Positions 1 through 6,341 of a stretch of DNA of 6,341 bases are shown here, in pieces. This DNA is from an uncultured Alphaproteobacteria bacterium (lineage in GTDB: Bacteria; Pseudomonadota; Alphaproteobacteria; Caulobacterales; Hyphomonadaceae), in assembly GCA_903831485.1 (NCBI GenBank), contig CAIKXW010000378.1:1-6341 (forward strand). Reading direction: 5' to 3'. The position numbers were made by a program, and so were the translations under genes. The number at the start of each line of letters is the position of its first letter. The first letter of the stretch is position 1. Under the pieces are notes generated by a model. It ran no database searches. It was not told where the DNA came from and saw nothing but the letters and a program-made list of their open reading frames with translations.

Positions 1-1491
1 AGTGACGTACTCGCTTCACTCGCCGCCAGCAACCCCGCGTACGGCCTCTCCATGTCCGACGTGAAGACGGATCTCAACGATCACGTCACGAACTTCCGCG
101 ATCTTCTCGCCGCCAACGTCGAACTCACCGCCAAAAACGAGTTGGGTCCTGTGATCGCCGCCGTTGCGCCCGCGCTGGAAGATTACATCGCGACAGCAAC
201 GAAGCTGGTCGAGACCGCAGCGATCGATGAGCCGGCCGCCCTCGCGATGCTGTCGGGATTCTTCGACGACTTCCGCGCCCTGGAGGGCGCCATGGAGCAG
301 GCGTCGGACGAGATTTCAGCTTTGTCGGATTCCGCTGTCGCGCAGGCCTCGATGATCGGCACGATTTCACAAATTGCCATCCTGATCGCCTCGCTCATGG
401 CGATCGGCGCGGTCATCGCCATCATGCTCGGCGCGCGCAGCCGGGTCGTGGGCCCCATTGTCGATCTCACCAACGCCATGGACAAGCTGGCCGCAGGCGA
501 CACCAGCGTTCAAGCGCCGCACCGCGACCGCGAGGACGAGGTGGGCCGCATGGCCGCCGCTCTCACCAAGTTCCGGGAAAATGCGATCAACCGCGTGGCG
601 CTGGAAGCAGCCCAACGCACCCAGGAACAGGAGCGCACCGAGCGAAGCCGCCGCGTCGAAGCCCTGGCTTCGGGCTTTGCAGACCAGCTGGCCGCCACGC
701 TGTCCACGCTCCGCGAGTCCTCGGGCCGCCTGATGAAGGACGCCACGTCTCTCGAGCACGTCTGCGACGAAGCCAACCGTAGCGCGTCGAAAGCGACCAA
801 CGCCACCGACGGCGCCAACTCGAATGTTCAGACCATCGCGGCTGCAACGACCGAGCTCAGCGCCTCGATCCAGGAAATCGCAACGCGCATGTCCGAATCT
901 GCCCGCTCGGCAGAGCAGGCCGTCACTCAGGGCAACGCCGCAGGCGTCACCGCCCGGGAGTTGGCCGATGCGGCCCGCAACATCGACGAGATCGTCTCGG
1001 TGATTGGGAGCGTCGCTGAACAGACCAACCTGCTCGCGCTGAACGCCACCATCGAGGCGGCCCGCGCCGGCGAGATGGGCCGCGGTTTCGCCGTAGTCGC
1101 CGCCGAGGTGAAGGCGTTGGCCAGCCAGACCTCGCGCGCCACCGAAGACGTTTCGCGGCGCATCGTGGAAATTCAGGGCATCAGCGCGCGCTCGACGGAT
1201 CAGCTGCGCGACGTCGTCGCCCTGATCGATCAGATGAAGCAGTTCAGCGTCGCCGTAGCCGCCGCAGCGGAAGAACAAAGCGCCGCTACCAACAGCATCG
1301 CCCAAAACGTCAACTCTGCCGCCGGTCTTTCGGACGAGGCGCGCGACAGTGTCGCTGCGATGAGCAGCGTGACCGCCCAGGCGCGCGCAGCCACGTCCTC
1401 CGTCCAGGACAGCGCGCGCTCGGTTGAAGATCTATCAGTGCGCCTCAACGCGGTCGCCCGTGAATTCCTCGATAAGCTGAAGGCGGCTTAG
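1..1491 (+). CDS. Methyl-accepting chemotaxis protein (5'-truncated by window edge)
   Basis: This is a membrane chemoreceptor that should pass a periplasmic signal to CheA/CheW and so to the flagellar motor. The frame is open from base 1, so 496 codons are visible and the true start is upstream; the ATG at 52 is internal. Bases 1-350 encode a helical, Ala/Glu/Asp-rich stretch, probably the periplasmic sensor. A hydrophobic segment at about 352-429 ([20 protein letters not shown] and onward) is the second membrane span. A HAMP domain follows at about 430-590, with the typical P-I, GD and DEVGRMA residues. A long coiled coil leads to the conserved signalling hairpin at about 1018-1122, with [19 protein letters not shown] and then [15 protein letters not shown]. 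That motif is diagnostic of the MCP family. The C-terminus ([11 protein letters not shown]) has no NWETF-type CheR/CheB tether. The ligand cannot be read from the sequence. Confidence 0.95.
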   Translation, partial: SDVLASLAASNPAYGLSMSDVKTDLNDHVTNFRDLLAANVELTAKNELGPVIAAVAPALEDYIATATKLVETAAIDEPAALAMLSGFFDDFRALEGAMEQASDEISALSDSAVAQASMIGTISQIAILIASLMAIGAVIAIMLGARSRVVGPIVDLTNAMDKLAAGDTSVQAPHRDREDEVGRMAAALTKFRENAINRVALEAAQRTQEQERTERSRRVEALASGFADQLAATLSTLRESSGRLMKDATSLEHVCDEANRSASKATNATDGANSNVQTIAAATTELSASIQEIATRMSESARSAEQAVTQGNAAGVTARELADAARNIDEIVSVIGSVAEQTNLLALNATIEAARAGEMGRGFAVVAAEVKALASQTSRATEDVSRRIVEIQGISARSTDQLRDVVALIDQMKQFSVAVAAAAEEQSAATNSIAQNVNSAAGLSDEARDSVAAMSSVTAQARAATSSVQDSARSVEDLSVRLNAVAREFLDKLKAA

Positions 1492-1496
1492 CCGTC
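1482..1496 (+). terminator. Weak hairpin across the MCP stop codon
   Basis: GGCGGC (1482-1487), a TTA loop and GCCGTC (1491-1496) can pair as a 6-bp stem with one G-U pair, overlapping the TAG stop. Only three T residues follow (GCGTTTGC), so it is a poor intrinsic terminator by the usual criteria. It is listed because it is the only hairpin at the gene end; it may be chance in GC-rich DNA. Confidence 0.2.
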
Positions 1497-1621
1497 GCGT
1501 TTGCAATCCGGTAACCACGGCTTCACAACGGTTAAGCTTGTCCGGCGATTTACCCTAACAGGATGGCCCGGCAAATTAGGTTTGCTCTGATAGCACTCTT
1601 TCATTGCTCCTCGAAGCTGAT

Positions 1622-1626
1622 GGAAG
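1622..1626 (+). promoter_or_regulatory. Possible ribosome binding site for the porin-like gene
   Basis: GGAAG lies 4 nt before the GTG at 1631. The spacing is short, but this is the best purine-rich match before any of the three possible starts (TTG 1604, GTG 1631, ATG 1661), and it favours GTG 1631. Confidence 0.4.
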
Positions 1627-1630
1627 TGTC

Positions 1631-2689
1631 GTGCACCTCAGAGCCCCGAACCGGACGTTTATGTTCCTCGCAACGCTTGCGGCGATTGCCGCTGCGCCTG
1701 CTGCTCTCGCGCAGGATACTGACGCCGAAGATATCAGCCAGCAAGGCGCGGTGGAGCTGACGCTTGATCACGCCGATACCGGCGAGGACGTGCTTGCGGC
1801 GACGATCAACTATGGCCTCGCCGTCCGCTTTGCCGAAGGCTGGACGGTTCAGCTGGACGCTGTTCTGGAGCCAGTGGTCGATCCGGCGGGCGATGAGGCC
1901 TTCGAGGGCGAAGACGCCTTCATTGAAACGCTGTCGCTTCAATATGCGGGGGAGGCATTCACCGTCTATGGCGGCAAGATCAATCCCGTCTTCGGCAGCG
2001 CGGCGGACGTCGCGCCCGGCCTCTACGGCGTCGAAGCGGGCGAATCCTACCAGATCACCGAGGCGCTCGGCGTCGGCGGCGACATCTCGCTGACCTCGAT
2101 GCTGAACCTTGACGGCGAACATGTTCTGTCCGCTGCGCTCTTCTCCGCTGACCGCTCCGCTTTGTCAGGTTCGCTGGGCGGATTGCGCGAGGAACTGGAA
2201 CTCGCCGATGGCGGCCTTGCCAACACGGAAGGCCTGAAGTCAGTCGCGCTCAGCATCGATGGCGTGCTGGCGAACGGCGTTGGCTACACCCTTGGCCATC
2301 GCCGCCTCGCAACGGACACGCCGGGCGAAACTGATGAAAACACCACCGTGCTCGGCGTCAACTATGCCTGGCCAGAGGACAGCGGCCTCGACCTGGCGGT
2401 GATGGCCGAGGTGGCCGCGTCGCGCAATGCCGATGGCGTCGACGGCGCGAACCGCGACTTCTACACGGCCGGCGGCACGCTCGGTCTCGGCGACTGGTTC
2501 GTCAACGCGATTGCCTCAGGCTGGAACGAGAATGCGACAGCGGGCGATCTCGACGTCCGCAAGCTCGAACTCTCGGTTGGCCGCGCGCTGGCCGAAACCC
2601 TCGTGCTGGAAGTTGGTGTTCAGGACGTGCGCGAATCCGGCGCGTCGGCCACCGTGATTGGCGCTCGCCTCTGCTGGGAATTTGGTTGA
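1631..2689 (+). CDS. Porin-like outer-membrane beta-barrel protein
   Basis: This is probably an outer-membrane protein of 352 residues. From GTG 1631 the N-terminus is MHLRAPNRTF followed by a hydrophobic run ending APAALA before QDTDAED. That is a signal peptide with a basic n-region and a likely cleavage after residue 27. ATG 1661 is an alternative start but would leave the signal without positive charge; TTG 1604 has no ribosome binding site. The mature part is acidic and Gly-rich, with many alternating polar/hydrophobic stretches such as GWTVQLDAVLEPVV, AFTVYGGKINPVFG, GVGYTLGHRRL and LVLEVGVQDVRE, as expected for strands of a transmembrane barrel. It ends in RLCWEFG, with aromatic residues near the terminus as in many outer-membrane barrels. 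The substrate is unknown and no specific porin family could be named. It lies 139 bp after the MCP gene and converges with the small gene that follows. Confidence 0.8.
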   Translation: MHLRAPNRTFMFLATLAAIAAAPAALAQDTDAEDISQQGAVELTLDHADTGEDVLAATINYGLAVRFAEGWTVQLDAVLEPVVDPAGDEAFEGEDAFIETLSLQYAGEAFTVYGGKINPVFGSAADVAPGLYGVEAGESYQITEALGVGGDISLTSMLNLDGEHVLSAALFSADRSALSGSLGGLREELELADGGLANTEGLKSVALSIDGVLANGVGYTLGHRRLATDTPGETDENTTVLGVNYAWPEDSGLDLAVMAEVAASRNADGVDGANRDFYTAGGTLGLGDWFVNAIASGWNENATAGDLDVRKLELSVGRALAETLVLEVGVQDVRESGASATVIGARLCWEFG

Positions 2690-2695
2690 GAGTTT

Positions 2696-3013
2696 CTATC
2701 GAACCGTGACGATAATCGCGCTGGCGCCTGCGAGAGCGGGCGTCAGTCGCGTTCTGGCATAGGTGATCCGGCGCGACACCGTGGTGGTCGTCTCGGCGAT
2801 CACCTTGCCCGAAGCGTCATGTCCGAGCATCACAATGGTGCGGGGGGAAAGGCTGCGGGCCGAGCCCAGCACACCCTGGTCAAGCCTGACAACCACTTCG
2901 CCATCCGCGAGGCTGGCGCGGATCGCTGGCATCGAGGCCTTCACGACCGGGTCGGCAACAGCAGGGGCGGCCAGCATGGCCGAGGCGGCGAGGAAAGCGA
3001 AAACGGCGCGCAT
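2696..3013 (-). CDS. Small exported protein of unknown function
   Basis: A 105-residue protein on the minus strand. It starts MRAVFAFLAASAMLAAPAVA, a textbook signal peptide, with likely cleavage after AVA and before DPVV at residue 20/21. The mature part is about 85 residues, has no cysteine and no membrane span, and reads as alternating beta-type segments (GEVVVRLDQ, RTIVMLGHD, KVIAETTTTVSRR, SAIIVTVR), so a small beta-sandwich in the periplasm is plausible. The start is well supported: TTGGAGC precedes the ATG with about 8 nt spacing. Its stop is 6 bp from that of the porin-like gene (convergent), and it lies downstream of the giant repeat gene in the same direction with a 182-bp gap. I do not recognise the family. 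The signal peptide, start and ribosome binding site make it very likely a real gene; the plus-strand frames over it look like shadows. Confidence 0.8.
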   Translation of the reverse strand: MRAVFAFLAASAMLAAPAVADPVVKASMPAIRASLADGEVVVRLDQGVLGSARSLSPRTIVMLGHDASGKVIAETTTTVSRRITYARTRLTPALAGASAIIVTVR

Positions 3014-3021
3014 TTCGAAAG

Positions 3022-3025
3022 CTCC
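3022..3025 (-). promoter_or_regulatory. Ribosome binding site of the small exported gene
   Basis: On the minus strand GGAG, within TTGGAGC, lies 8 nt before the ATG that ends at 3013. Position and sequence fit a normal Shine-Dalgarno site and decide this start. Confidence 0.7.
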
Positions 3026-3080
3026 AAACGTACCACGCCCGAACGATGCCCGTGGCGTTCACATCCTGCACCGCAAGGAC

Positions 3081-3100
3081 GGGGCCAACAACCCGGCCCC
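3081..3100 (-). repeat. GC-rich inverted repeat in the leader of the small exported gene
   Basis: GGGGCC (3081-3086) and GGCCCC (3095-3100) form a perfect 6-bp stem around an 8-nt loop. It sits about 70 bp before the small gene's start and about 95 bp after the giant gene's stop. In the leftward direction of transcription it is followed by GTCCTTGCGG, not a T-run, so it is not a standard intrinsic terminator. It could be a leader hairpin, a protein site or chance in GC-rich DNA. Confidence 0.4.
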
Positions 3101-3104
3101 TGTT

Positions 3105-3130
3105 AAACAAAAAGGTAACCGTATTCACGG
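3105..3130 (-). terminator. Weak candidate terminator after the giant repeat gene
   Basis: On the minus strand CCGT-GAAT-ACGG (3119-3130) can form a 4-bp tetraloop hairpin, followed within 5 nt by TTTTTGTTT. The T-rich tract is the only one in this gap and lies on the correct strand and side of the giant gene's stop. The stem is short, so the call is tentative; the same T-rich tract could instead be part of the small gene's promoter. Confidence 0.2.
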
Positions 3131-3195
3131 GCGCTGGCTCTTCGGCTCCCACTGTCCCAGCTTAGGCCACATAAGCCCACTTTGCGCCGGTTCGG

Positions 3196-6100
3196 CTAGC
3201 TGATCGCGCGGATGATTGCGGCCTGCTGGTCAACTGTCAGGCTGTTGATCTGGTCCGGTGTGAACCCACTGATCTGCAGCGGCGTGAGCGCGTCAATCTG
3301 GTCGGCAGTCAGCGCGCCGATGGCCGTGGTCGTGATGCCCCCGATCTGCGTCGAGGTGAGGCCGCTCAACTGTGCGGGCGTGAACGACCCGATCCATGTG
3401 GGTAGGTTGCTCAGCTGGGAAGAGGTCAGAGCGGCGACATGCGAGGCGTTGAGCGCTGCGAACTGCGAAGACGAGAACGCTCCGAGACGTGTGGAGGACA
3501 GGCTACCCACCTGGTCCCCGGTGAAGGCCGCAACCTGCGAAGTGGTGAAGGCGGAAACCTGCGTGTCCGTCAACGAACGAAGCTGCACACGGACAAAGCC
3601 CGCCAGCTGGGTCACGCTCAGGGAGGATATGTCGTCGGTTCCAAGCTGGCCGATGTCGGTTGTCTCCAATGCGCCGATCTGTGTCGCCTTGAGGCCGGCG
3701 AGCTGCGTAAGCGTCAGCTGGTCGATCTGCGTGGTTGTGAGGCCGACGATCGCAGATGACGACAGCGCGGCGATCTGCGATGCGCCCAGCGCCGCAAACT
3801 GCGACGAATTCAGAACGCCGATCTGGTCAGCTGAAAGGCCGCTGACAAGCGTGGAGGACATCGCACCGATCTGTGTTGCGCTTAGTCTGTCGAGTTGGGT
3901 CGCCGTCAACGCCGACGCCCATGTCTCTGCAAAGTCGCTCGCAGCAAGTTGCGTCACCGTCAACGTCGGGATCGCATCAAGTGCAAGCGCGCCAACCGCG
4001 GTGGAGGATAAAGCAGCGAGCCTTGATGTCCCAAGTGCTGCGACCTGCGTCGACGACAGTGTGGCGGCTTGGCTCGCGGTCAGCCCGCGCATCGCGGAGG
4101 TGGACAATGCGGCAAGTCTTGTAGTGGAAAGTCCGGAGATTTGTGTCGTCGTGAGGCTGGGGAGTTGCGTTTCCGCGAGTCCGCCCAGCTGTGTTGTGCC
4201 GAGCGCGTTGAACTGCTGGCTCGACAGAGCAGCGACCTGGGTCGATGTCAGCGCAGAGATCTGAGTGGAAGCAAGGCTGGCGAACTGCGATGAGGTAAGA
4301 GCGCCGATCTCTGTCGTGTCCAGGCTCTGAACCGTGGTGGTCGACAAGGCGGAGATCTGCGCCGTCGTCAGCGACTGAATTTGCGTCGCATTCAGGTAGT
4401 CGATATTCGTCGCCGTGAAGCCGCTGGCGCCGTCTGCCGAGATGGCGCGCAGTTGTGTCGTGTTCAGCAGGCTTACATGGTTGGCGTCAAGATGCGCGAC
4501 CTGCGTAGTGTTGAAGCCCGCCAGCTGGGTCGTGGTCAGCGACAAGGCCTGGGTCAGCGTCAGCCCGGTTAGCGCAGTTGTGGAAAGTGCGCCGGCCTGC
4601 GCGCCGTTCAGCGCCGCCATTTGCGTCGGTGCGAGGCTGGCAAGCTGTGCGGAAGACAGGCCCGCGACGCCACCGATCGACAGTGCTGCAATATCAAGGT
4701 TCGACATGGCGGCAAGCTGCGAGATGCTGATAGCCGCGACCTGCGTCGCGTCGAAACCAGACATCGCAGAAGCCGGGAGGGCCTGTATCTGGGTCGTCGA
4801 TAGCGCCTGGATTTGCGCCGTCGAGAAACCCGACACCTGCGTGGCCGTCAGCCCTCTTACCTGCGTCGTCGTGAAGGCGGATACCGCGGTCGCGCCCAGC
4901 GCTGAGATTGCAGTGCTGGAGAACCGCGTTAGCTGCGCGCCAGTCAATGAAGCTATCTGCGTGGCGGAAAGAGCGCCGGCCTGCGTCTCCGACAGCGCGG
5001 CAAACTGTGTTGCTGTAAAGGCGCCAAGTTGCGACTGGCTCAACAGTGAAATGCTGGTTGTCGCAAGGCCGCCAACCGCGCCGGTAGACAGCGCGGCAAT
5101 CTGCGTCGACTTGAGCGCGGCCAGCTGCGTCGCTGCAAGCGCGCTGGCATGCGTGGCAAGGAGGCCCTGAATCTGTGTCGTGCTGAGCGCCGCAATCTGC
5201 GCGGTGCTGAATGCTGCGAGCTGCGTTTCCTCGATAGCGCTGACCTGCGTCGCAGTCAGGCCATGCAGGCGCGTGGTCGCCAGGCTCTGGATATCTTCGA
5301 GTTCCAGGCCCTGAACAGCCGAGGCGCCGAACATCCCAACCTGCGCGGCCGAGAGCCGGTTGAACTGGGTGGCCGTCAGCGCATTCACCTGGTCAGCCGT
5401 GAACCCTCGAAGCTGCGACAGAGTCAGCGCGGCCATTTGCGATGTGGTCATCGCGCCGATCTGGGCTTCGGAGAGGGCGCCAATGGTCGTGGCTGTGAGG
5501 CCCTTTACCTGCGTCGTGCTCAGGGTGGCAATCTGCGTCTCGTTCAGTTCGGCGACCTGCGCGGCGTCGAATCCGGAGATCGCCGTGGAAGTGATCGCAG
5601 CAAACTGCGATGTGCTCAGCGCTGCAAGCTGTTCGCCGGAAAGGGCTTGCGCCTGCGTCGCTGTGATGGCGGCCAGCTGGGTAGTCGTGAAGGCCTGCAG
5701 TTGCGTCGCGCCAAACGCACCAACCGCCTCGGCGCCCAGCGACCGCACCTGCGTCGCGGTGAGGGCTGCAAGTTGCGTGGTGGTGAGCGCCGCCGCCTGC
5801 ACTTGGTTCAAGACTCCAAGCTGCGCCGGCATCAGCCCGAGCACCTGCGTACGGGTAAGCCCGGCGATGTCCTCCGCGTCGAGGCCATCGAGCGCCGTCG
5901 TCGAGAGCGCGCCGATCTGCGTAGAGGCCAGCGCCGCCAGCTGATCGCTGGACAGCCCGCCGATCGCCCGTGATTCCAGCGCGCGCACCTGCACCGCGGA
6001 CAGCGCCGCCAACTGCGACGTCGACAGCCCCGAGGACTGCTCACCGGACAAGCCGCTGATGGCTGTCGGACTCATCCCTTTCAGTTGCGTCGTTGTCAGG

Positions 6101-6341
6101 CTTGCCAGCGCCTCCGCCCCAAGGGCTGCAACCTGCGCGGATGTGAAGCCGCCAATCGCGGTCGAGGTCAGGACAGGCAGTTGTGTTGTACTGAGCCCGG
6201 AAACCTGATCGGCGGTGAGCCCGCCGAGCTGCGTCGATGTGAGCGCCATCAACTGGCTTGTCGTTAAGGCGCCGATTTGGGTATCCGCGAGGAGGCCGAT
6301 CCCGCTTGACGTGAAGCCGCGCACCTGTGCTGTCGTGAGTG
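3196..6341 (-). CDS. Giant Gln/Thr/Ser-rich octapeptide-repeat protein (5'-truncated by window edge)
   Basis: A minus-strand frame stays open from the right edge to a TAG at 3196-3198, giving about 1047 visible residues. The GTG at 6322-6324 is only the Val of a repeat: the residues before it (LTTAQ) continue the pattern, so the real start lies outside. The whole visible protein is a tandem octad, [A/G/S]-[L/F/I/M]-[S/T/N/D/G]-x-[T/S]-Q-[L/I/V]-x, about 131 units. Position 2 is L, F, I or M in every regular unit, and position 6 is Gln in about 89. There is no cysteine, few charged residues and only two tryptophans. No signal peptide, membrane span, catalytic motif, RTX motif, sorting signal or barrel domain is visible; the last unit (AIIRAIS) ends at the stop. 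Similar ALTTxQ-type repeats occur, as I recall, in large proteobacterial proteins, but I cannot name a family. A secreted or surface protein is a guess. Plus-strand open frames here are shadows. Confidence 0.92.
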   Translation of the reverse strand, partial: LTTAQVRGFTSSGIGLLADTQIGALTTSQLMALTSTQLGGLTADQVSGLSTTQLPVLTSTAIGGFTSAQVAALGAEALASLTTTQLKGMSPTAISGLSGEQSSGLSTSQLAALSAVQVRALESRAIGGLSSDQLAALASTQIGALSTTALDGLDAEDIAGLTRTQVLGLMPAQLGVLNQVQAAALTTTQLAALTATQVRSLGAEAVGAFGATQLQAFTTTQLAAITATQAQALSGEQLAALSTSQFAAITSTAISGFDAAQVAELNETQIATLSTTQVKGLTATTIGALSEAQIGAMTTSQMAALTLSQLRGFTADQVNALTATQFNRLSAAQVGMFGASAVQGLELEDIQSLATTRLHGLTATQVSAIEETQLAAFSTAQIAALSTTQIQGLLATHASALAATQLAALKSTQIAALSTGAVGGLATTSISLLSQSQLGAFTATQFAALSETQAGALSATQIASLTGAQLTRFSSTAISALGATAVSAFTTTQVRGLTATQVSGFSTAQIQALSTTQIQALPASAMSGFDATQVAAISISQLAAMSNLDIAALSIGGVAGLSSAQLASLAPTQMAALNGAQAGALSTTALTGLTLTQALSLTTTQLAGFNTTQVAHLDANHVSLLNTTQLRAISADGASGFTATNIDYLNATQIQSLTTAQISALSTTTVQSLDTTEIGALTSSQFASLASTQISALTSTQVAALSSQQFNALGTTQLGGLAETQLPSLTTTQISGLSTTRLAALSTSAMRGLTASQAATLSSTQVAALGTSRLAALSSTAVGALALDAIPTLTVTQLAASDFAETWASALTATQLDRLSATQIGAMSSTLVSGLSADQIGVLNSSQFAALGASQIAALSSSAIVGLTTTQIDQLTLTQLAGLKATQIGALETTDIGQLGTDDISSLSVTQLAGFVRVQLRSLTDTQVSAFTTSQVAAFTGDQVGSLSSTRLGAFSSSQFAALNASHVAALTSSQLSNLPTWIGSFTPAQLSGLTSTQIGGITTTAIGALTADQIDALTPLQISGFTPDQINSLTVDQQAAIIRAIS
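3199..6341 (-). repeat. 24-bp imperfect tandem repeat array encoding the octapeptides
   Basis: The coding DNA is a tandem array with 24-bp period, about 131 copies, running to the window edge. On the plus strand the recurring core looks like CTGCGTCG or TTGCGTCG (antisense of T-Q). Copies are heavily diverged. All units are 24 bp except 3913-3942 (30 bp, ASDFAETWAS), 3388-3408 (21 bp, NLPTWIG) and the terminal 3199-3219 (21 bp, AIIRAIS). This is a coding repeat, not a CRISPR or satellite: every length change is a multiple of three, the minus-strand frame is never broken, and there are no unique spacers. Confidence 0.9.

Noticed and set aside
367..1305. 312-codon minus-strand open frame inside the chemoreceptor gene
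   Set aside because: It lies wholly antisense to an unmistakable MCP with the conserved hairpin motif; its translation is Arg/Gly/Asp-rich with no recognisable domain, as expected for a shadow in GC-rich DNA.
1512..1534. Inverted repeat TAACC / GGTTA in the gap after the chemoreceptor gene
   Set aside because: It has only 5 bp of stem with a 13-nt loop and no T-run; it is too weak to call a terminator or operator.
1604..1630. Upstream TTG start for the porin-like gene
   Set aside because: There is no ribosome binding site before it, and the extra residues (LLEADGSVV) put acidic residues ahead of the signal peptide; GTG 1631 fits better.
1601..2122. 173-codon minus-strand open frame over the start of the porin-like gene
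   Set aside because: It is antisense to a protein with a good signal peptide and barrel-like pattern, and shows no domain of its own.
2684..2705. GGTT / AACC pairing across the two convergent stop codons, possible shared terminator
   Set aside because: It has four outer pairs and three inner pairs split by an uneven internal loop, with no T-run on either strand.
3160..3176. GCTTA / TAAGC inverted repeat just after the giant gene
   Set aside because: It is a 5-bp stem with no T-run following on the minus strand, so I did not call it a terminator.
2763..3203. 146-codon plus-strand open frame over the small exported gene and the following gap
   Set aside because: The opposite strand has a clear signal peptide and ribosome binding site; this frame has neither and runs across the intergenic gap into the end of the repeat gene.
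3212..5973. Long plus-strand open frames across the giant gene (up to 350 codons), themselves repetitive and Cys- or Arg-rich
   Set aside because: They are antisense shadows of the 24-bp coding repeat: a period divisible by three keeps stops out of several frames at once. They are broken into separate pieces in different frames, have no ribosome binding site that I could see, and have odd compositions, while the minus-strand frame is open for over 3.1 kb with a regular protein pattern.
3199..6341. CRISPR-like regular repeat of about 24 bp
   Set aside because: There are no unique spacers between identical repeats; the units are contiguous, diverged and in one open reading frame, so this is a coding repeat.

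Overview
The window suggests a Gram-negative alphaproteobacterium. The DNA is GC-rich, one gene encodes a chemoreceptor whose tail (…[11 protein letters not shown]) resembles those of many alphaproteobacterial MCPs, and there is a probable outer-membrane beta-barrel protein with a classical signal peptide. A Caulobacterales/Hyphomonadaceae-type genome is a guess from overall style, not from a marker gene.

Layout, left to right. (1) Bases 1-1491, plus strand: the 3' part of a methyl-accepting chemotaxis protein (periplasmic part, one membrane span, HAMP, cytoplasmic signalling hairpin); its start lies outside the window. (2) Bases 1631-2689, plus strand: an exported porin-like outer-membrane protein. 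(3) Bases 2696-3013, minus strand: a small exported protein of unknown function, convergent with the porin-like gene and separated from it by 6 bp. (4) Bases 3196-6341, minus strand: the 3' half or more of a giant gene built almost wholly from a degenerate octapeptide repeat, [A/G/S]-[L/F]-[S/T]-x-[T/S]-Q-[L/I/V]-x. About 131 units are visible, and the reading frame stays open through the right edge, so the protein is longer than the roughly 1047 residues seen here.

The repeat protein is the most unusual object. Its units are kept at the protein level while identical octapeptides use different codons. Only two units break the 8-residue register before the final truncated one, and they hold the only two tryptophans. 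The repeat runs to the stop codon with no C-terminal domain. Non-glutamine units also seem to recur about every 17 octads, which hints at a higher-order period. No function can be assigned from the visible part.

Nothing shows that the four genes work together. The chemoreceptor, porin-like protein and small exported protein are all envelope-associated, and the repeat protein may be as well, but that is inference. The giant gene and the small exported gene read in the same direction with a 182-bp gap, so read-through is possible but not shown. The gaps at 1492-1630 and 3014-3195 hold no convincing gene; they contain only weak hairpins and the ribosome-binding sites listed below.
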